Below are positions 61,365 through 64,000 of a DNA stretch of 64,000 nucleotides, piece after piece. Under the pieces are notes generated by a model. The model was not told the DNA's origin and did not search any database. It was given only the letters and a program-made list of their open reading frames with translations. Every line of letters begins with the position of its first letter. Position 1 is the stretch's first letter. Made by a program: the position numbers and the translations under genes. Origin of the DNA: Armatimonadota bacterium (lineage in GTDB: Bacteria > Armatimonadota > Zipacnadia > Zipacnadales > JABUFB01); assembly GCA_013314775.1 (NCBI GenBank), contig JABUFB010000003.1, positions 1 to 64,000 of the forward strand, read 5' to 3'.

Positions 61365-62405
61365 CTAGAACGCCAACTGCCCACCATTGCCGACGTCAGA
61401 GCCGCCGGACTCGTCAGACGGGTCCGGGCCGGGCTCAGCGGACACACGTTCCTTGCGCCCCAGGTAAATCTGGCGCTGGTATGAGCGGTGGTACTCGGAC
61501 CACTCCGCCTCTGACGACGCGCCGGCCTGAATAACCTGTTTGAAGCCCTGCACCCGGGCATCCATGTTATCCGCATAATGCAGGGCACAAGCCTCCATGG
61601 TGGCCGGGGTTATGGGTGCGCCCCATTCCCGCTCCCCGTGGTGGCTCAGGACCATATGCGCCAGCAGGTTCGCCAGGTGTGGGTCGAATCCTTCGATGCC
61701 CCGGATGCGCTCCTGGATCATCCGGTCGCTGAGCACCGTGTGCCCGATGAACTTGCCGACGTCAGTGTAGTCTGCAACGGTGACTCCCGCAAGCTCCTCC
61801 AGCTTCCCGATGTCATGCAACAGTCCGCCGGCGATGAGCAGGTCCCTGTCCATTTCCGGGTGAATCTCGGCCGCCGCGAGCAGTAAGTGAACCACCGACA
61901 GCGTGTGCTCAAGCAGCCCGCCTGCATAAGAGTGGTGCAGCGATCTTGCGCCGAAGGCCGTGGCCATCTGCTCCCGGAAGTTCGGCTCCCGAAAGAAAGC
62001 GTCCAGCAGCGCCCGCAGGTGCGGGTTTGCCACGCGGTCAATGGTATCATCCAGCCAGCGCTCAAGATCATCCCGCGACCGGCCCGCGGTGGGCACAAGG
62101 TCTGCCACGTCATATTCATCGATCCCGGCCGGCCTCACCTGAGAGGCGATGAGCTGCAGTTGCCCCTGGTATTCCTGCACCGCGCCCTTGACCACCACCA
62201 CATCTCCGGGTTCGAAGGTTTCGGCCATTTCCTCAGCGTTGTCCCAGACCCGCGCGGTGATCTCCCCCGTGCGGTCGCTGAGTACGAGGTTCAGGAACTT
62301 TCCCGGCTTGCTGCGGAATGCCACGAGGCTCTTTTCCCTCACCGCGAAAGCCGAATGGACCCGGGCGTTCTCCACCAGGTCCTCGACGAACTGCTTCTCA
62401 AGCAT
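61365..62405 (-). CDS. YhaM-like 3'-5' exoribonuclease (OB-fold plus HD)
   Basis: A 346-residue protein of YhaM architecture. An OB-fold (about 1-95, LVLSDRTGEITARVWDN, VVVKGAVQEYQGQLQL) is followed by an HD domain with HHSYAGGLLEHT, GGLLHDIGKLEEL and HMVLSHHGEREWG metal ligands. YhaM degrades single-stranded RNA and DNA from the 3' end. ATG 62405 follows AGGTGA and is 5 bp after the end of the Clp1-like gene, so the two are in one operon. A Ser/Gly/Asp-rich tail ends the protein. Confidence 0.85.
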   Translation of the reverse strand: MLEKQFVEDLVENARVHSAFAVREKSLVAFRSKPGKFLNLVLSDRTGEITARVWDNAEEMAETFEPGDVVVVKGAVQEYQGQLQLIASQVRPAGIDEYDVADLVPTAGRSRDDLERWLDDTIDRVANPHLRALLDAFFREPNFREQMATAFGARSLHHSYAGGLLEHTLSVVHLLLAAAEIHPEMDRDLLIAGGLLHDIGKLEELAGVTVADYTDVGKFIGHTVLSDRMIQERIRGIEGFDPHLANLLAHMVLSHHGEREWGAPITPATMEACALHYADNMDARVQGFKQVIQAGASSEAEWSEYHRSYQRQIYLGRKERVSAEPGPDPSDESGGSDVGNGGQLAF

Positions 62406-62410
62406 GGCGC

Positions 62411-63391
62411 TCACCTGTGCTTGTCGGAAAGATTACCCTGACCATCAGCGCGCCTGCCGGCCCTGGCGCCGATCTGGCTCCCGTCCGGCTCGAGCCTTAT
62501 GCATCCGAACTCGACCCGCGGGGCTTTGGCCCCGGCTTCGGAGCAGCGTATGAGGGCCTGGTTCTGGCGGAAATCAAAGGTGTGAAGCAGCCCCAGCGCG
62601 ATGCCTCTTCCATCGGCATCACTGAACCCCACCAATAGCCCCCGGAGTTCCTCGGCGCACTCGGGCGATCCTGCGAATAGCTCCGGCGCGGGTGCATTGA
62701 CAAAGTCCCGCTCCGCCGCGCGGATCCAGTGGAGTTCCGTACCAACCAGCCACGTCGCGAAAGCCTCCTGCCGCCATTGGCAGCGGGCGGCCACGGTCTT
62801 GCAGCGCACCGCAGCCGGGACAGGGAGCGGGTGGACGGTCACCTGTGGGTCCTCGCGGAACCCGTCGAGGATCGGGGCGAGTATGTCGGTCGGCCCCAGT
62901 GTAACAATGTGCAGGGGGCGCAGGTGGCGGATCTTCGAGGTCTTGATCGCCACGCCCACCTCTCCTGTGACATACCCGGTGGTGTCCACCACCGTCCAGG
63001 CGACTTTGCGCACCGTGGCATCGCGGCAGGCGGTGAGGGTAGCTCGGACCACGCTCGCAGGCCGCCTGTTCGGCGACACGGCTCCCACGAAGTAGAACGC
63101 GCAGCCCCGGTCCCCGAGCACATGCATCCCCACGGTTGCCGGGGGGCCGATGCGCGACTGCCCCACGTCGGAGTCCACGACGGCGACGCCACCAGCCTGC
63201 CCTGCACGCGGCGCGCGCCGGTGGAGTTCCCGCGCCAGCCACCACGCGAGAGTGCTCTTGCCGGTATCTCCGGGCCCGAGGACCATGATTCGCCCGGTGT
63301 CGGGCAACTCTTCCAGGAGCGCCGACCACTCACCCGGCACAACCTCCGGCGGGTCCGCGGGAACAGGCGGGATGGGCAAGATTTCGGTCAC
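62411..63391 (-). CDS. Clp1/Grc3-like polynucleotide kinase
   Basis: The 326-residue protein has Walker A at 39-47 (GPGDTGKST), VAVVDSDVGQSRIGPPATVG, the Clp1/Grc3/Nol9 lid motif, and VVDTTGYVTGEVGVAIKTSK, characteristic of the Clp1 P-loop family that phosphorylates 5'-OH ends of RNA or DNA. Bacterial members are uncommon. The start overlaps the preceding gene by 4 bp (ATGA) and YhaM follows, which points to nucleic-acid end processing. Substrate and direction are inferred from the family. Confidence 0.75.
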   Translation of the reverse strand: MTEILPIPPVPADPPEVVPGEWSALLEELPDTGRIMVLGPGDTGKSTLAWWLARELHRRAPRAGQAGGVAVVDSDVGQSRIGPPATVGMHVLGDRGCAFYFVGAVSPNRRPASVVRATLTACRDATVRKVAWTVVDTTGYVTGEVGVAIKTSKIRHLRPLHIVTLGPTDILAPILDGFREDPQVTVHPLPVPAAVRCKTVAARCQWRQEAFATWLVGTELHWIRAAERDFVNAPAPELFAGSPECAEELRGLLVGFSDADGRGIALGLLHTFDFRQNQALIRCSEAGAKAPRVEFGCIRLEPDGSQIGARAGRRADGQGNLSDKHR

Positions 63392-64000
63392 ACACTCCCT
63401 GTGAGGTCAGCGGGTGGGAACCAGCGGCTAAGGCAGTCCTTCAGCTTTGCGAAGGATCGGTCTCTGCACTCCTTGAGGCCGGTTTTCTCTGCAAGCTTAC
63501 CGTACAATGCTGCTGAGGCCGGGCGTTGAGCCCTCTTGAGGGTTTCTTGGAAAGCCTCTTTGGGTCGGCATGGCTTGCCATCCTGGCCCTGTTTGAAGCC
63601 GCCCAGCACACCCCGCAGGGCCTCCGCAGAGAGGCCAAGCTCCTGCTGAATATGCGAGACTCCCGCCCAGAGCCACGCCTCTAACTCCGGGTCAATCGCG
63701 ACAACGGCGACGCGATCACCCCAGATGGGACCTAACCGGGTCTCAAGTTCCTGCTCCAGTTCTTCAGCAGTGCGGCTCTCCTGCCCGCAGCCTTCCCGAT
63801 CGAAGACGATCAGTCCGTGCTGTGCCCTCTTCTGATATTCGCACAGGAAGTCGGGACCCTTTGTTCGGGCCTGCGGGTCGTTGCCGGGACAACGGATTAT
63901 CTCAAACGTGATCGCCCGCATCGGAACAGACTTGTGGCGTTGTGACAGAATAGTGCGGATCGCGCTCTCGGCGTGGCTGTCGGCCACAACGACCAGGAGG
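63388..64000 (-). CDS. Toprim-like/defence-associated protein, 5' end beyond window
   Basis: Only about 204 residues are inside the window; the frame runs off the right edge, and an apparent internal start is preceded by LVVV, the expected first strand, so the true start is outside. The fragment has VVADSHAESAIRTIL, LIVFDREGCGQES and VVAIDPELEAWLW, an arrangement like Toprim or DUF4276 proteins with metal-binding acidic residues. The C-terminal RPKEAFQETLKRAQRPASAA and KLKDCLSRWF recall, in my memory only, MAD4-type proteins of methylation-associated defence systems. It overlaps the Clp1-like gene by 4 bp. Confidence 0.55.
   Translation of the reverse strand, partial: LLVVVADSHAESAIRTILSQRHKSVPMRAITFEIIRCPGNDPQARTKGPDFLCEYQKRAQHGLIVFDREGCGQESRTAEELEQELETRLGPIWGDRVAVVAIDPELEAWLWAGVSHIQQELGLSAEALRGVLGGFKQGQDGKPCRPKEAFQETLKRAQRPASAALYGKLAEKTGLKECRDRSFAKLKDCLSRWFPPADLTGSV

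Noticed and set aside
1-64000. tRNA, rRNA, transposase, integrase or prophage genes
   Set aside because: None of their characteristic sequence or protein motifs was seen on either strand.

Overview
The window is GC-rich bacterial chromosome with dense, mostly ordinary gene content. It carries an outer-membrane porin, a very large beta-barrel-like protein, a lipoprotein and many signal peptides, so the cell is a diderm. The mix of long secreted multidomain proteins (copper-amine-oxidase-like stalks, phosphodiester glycosidase, SpoIVB-type S55 peptidase, FlgD-Ig tails), a GPH sugar transporter, sugar and peptide hydrolases and an smc-ftsY pair suggests a saprophytic lineage such as Armatimonadota or a related poorly cultured phylum. 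That placement is inference only. No rRNA, tRNA, insertion sequence, CRISPR array or prophage was seen.

Layout. 1-4 kb (minus strand): the edge of a secreted protein with a 21-bp/7-residue repeat tail, then an overlapping operon DUF366 - queE - HgdB-like iron-sulfur protein, then an unknown gene. A divergent promoter region at 4.08-4.16 kb separates these from pyk and eda (lower glycolysis/Entner-Doudoroff). 6.6-13.7 kb: secreted proteins (phosphodiester glycosidase, esterase, DUF4139) and an HD hydrolase. 13.7-18.1 kb: alanine racemase, CoA-binding protein, homoserine kinase, M20 peptidase. 18.1-26.8 kb: a predicted diheme membrane protein, a KaiC-like ATPase, a porin, a TPR protein, and an ABC exporter with a DUF1854 partner. 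26.9-31.5 kb (minus): smc-ftsY. 32-40.7 kb: DUF362 protein, GPH transporter with glycoside-hydrolase-like gene, M14 peptidase, TPR protein, PHP phosphoesterase. 40.7-53.4 kb: cell-surface block (1226-residue beta-barrel-like protein, 992-residue secreted protein, lipoprotein, CBS protein, 1379-residue S55 peptidase fusion). 53.6-58.5 kb: oxidoreductase, solitary VirB11-like ATPase, HAD hydrolase, esterase, unknown secreted protein. 58.5-61.2 kb (minus): ECF sigma factor, zinc-finger anti-sigma factor and RseB-like protein, followed by an FlgM-like protein. 61.4-64 kb (minus): YhaM-like nuclease, Clp1-like kinase and a truncated gene that may belong to a defence locus beyond the right edge.

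The most distinctive signal is not a protein. Most intergenic gaps longer than about 300 bp hold members of a family of short hairpins whose stems change sequence in a compensating way while loops and flanks stay constant. Several are assembled into a composite of three consecutive hairpins plus a fourth, and at two loci they are tandemly amplified (four 90-bp units at 15.0-15.35 kb; 51-bp units and two composite units at 39.27-39.64 kb).
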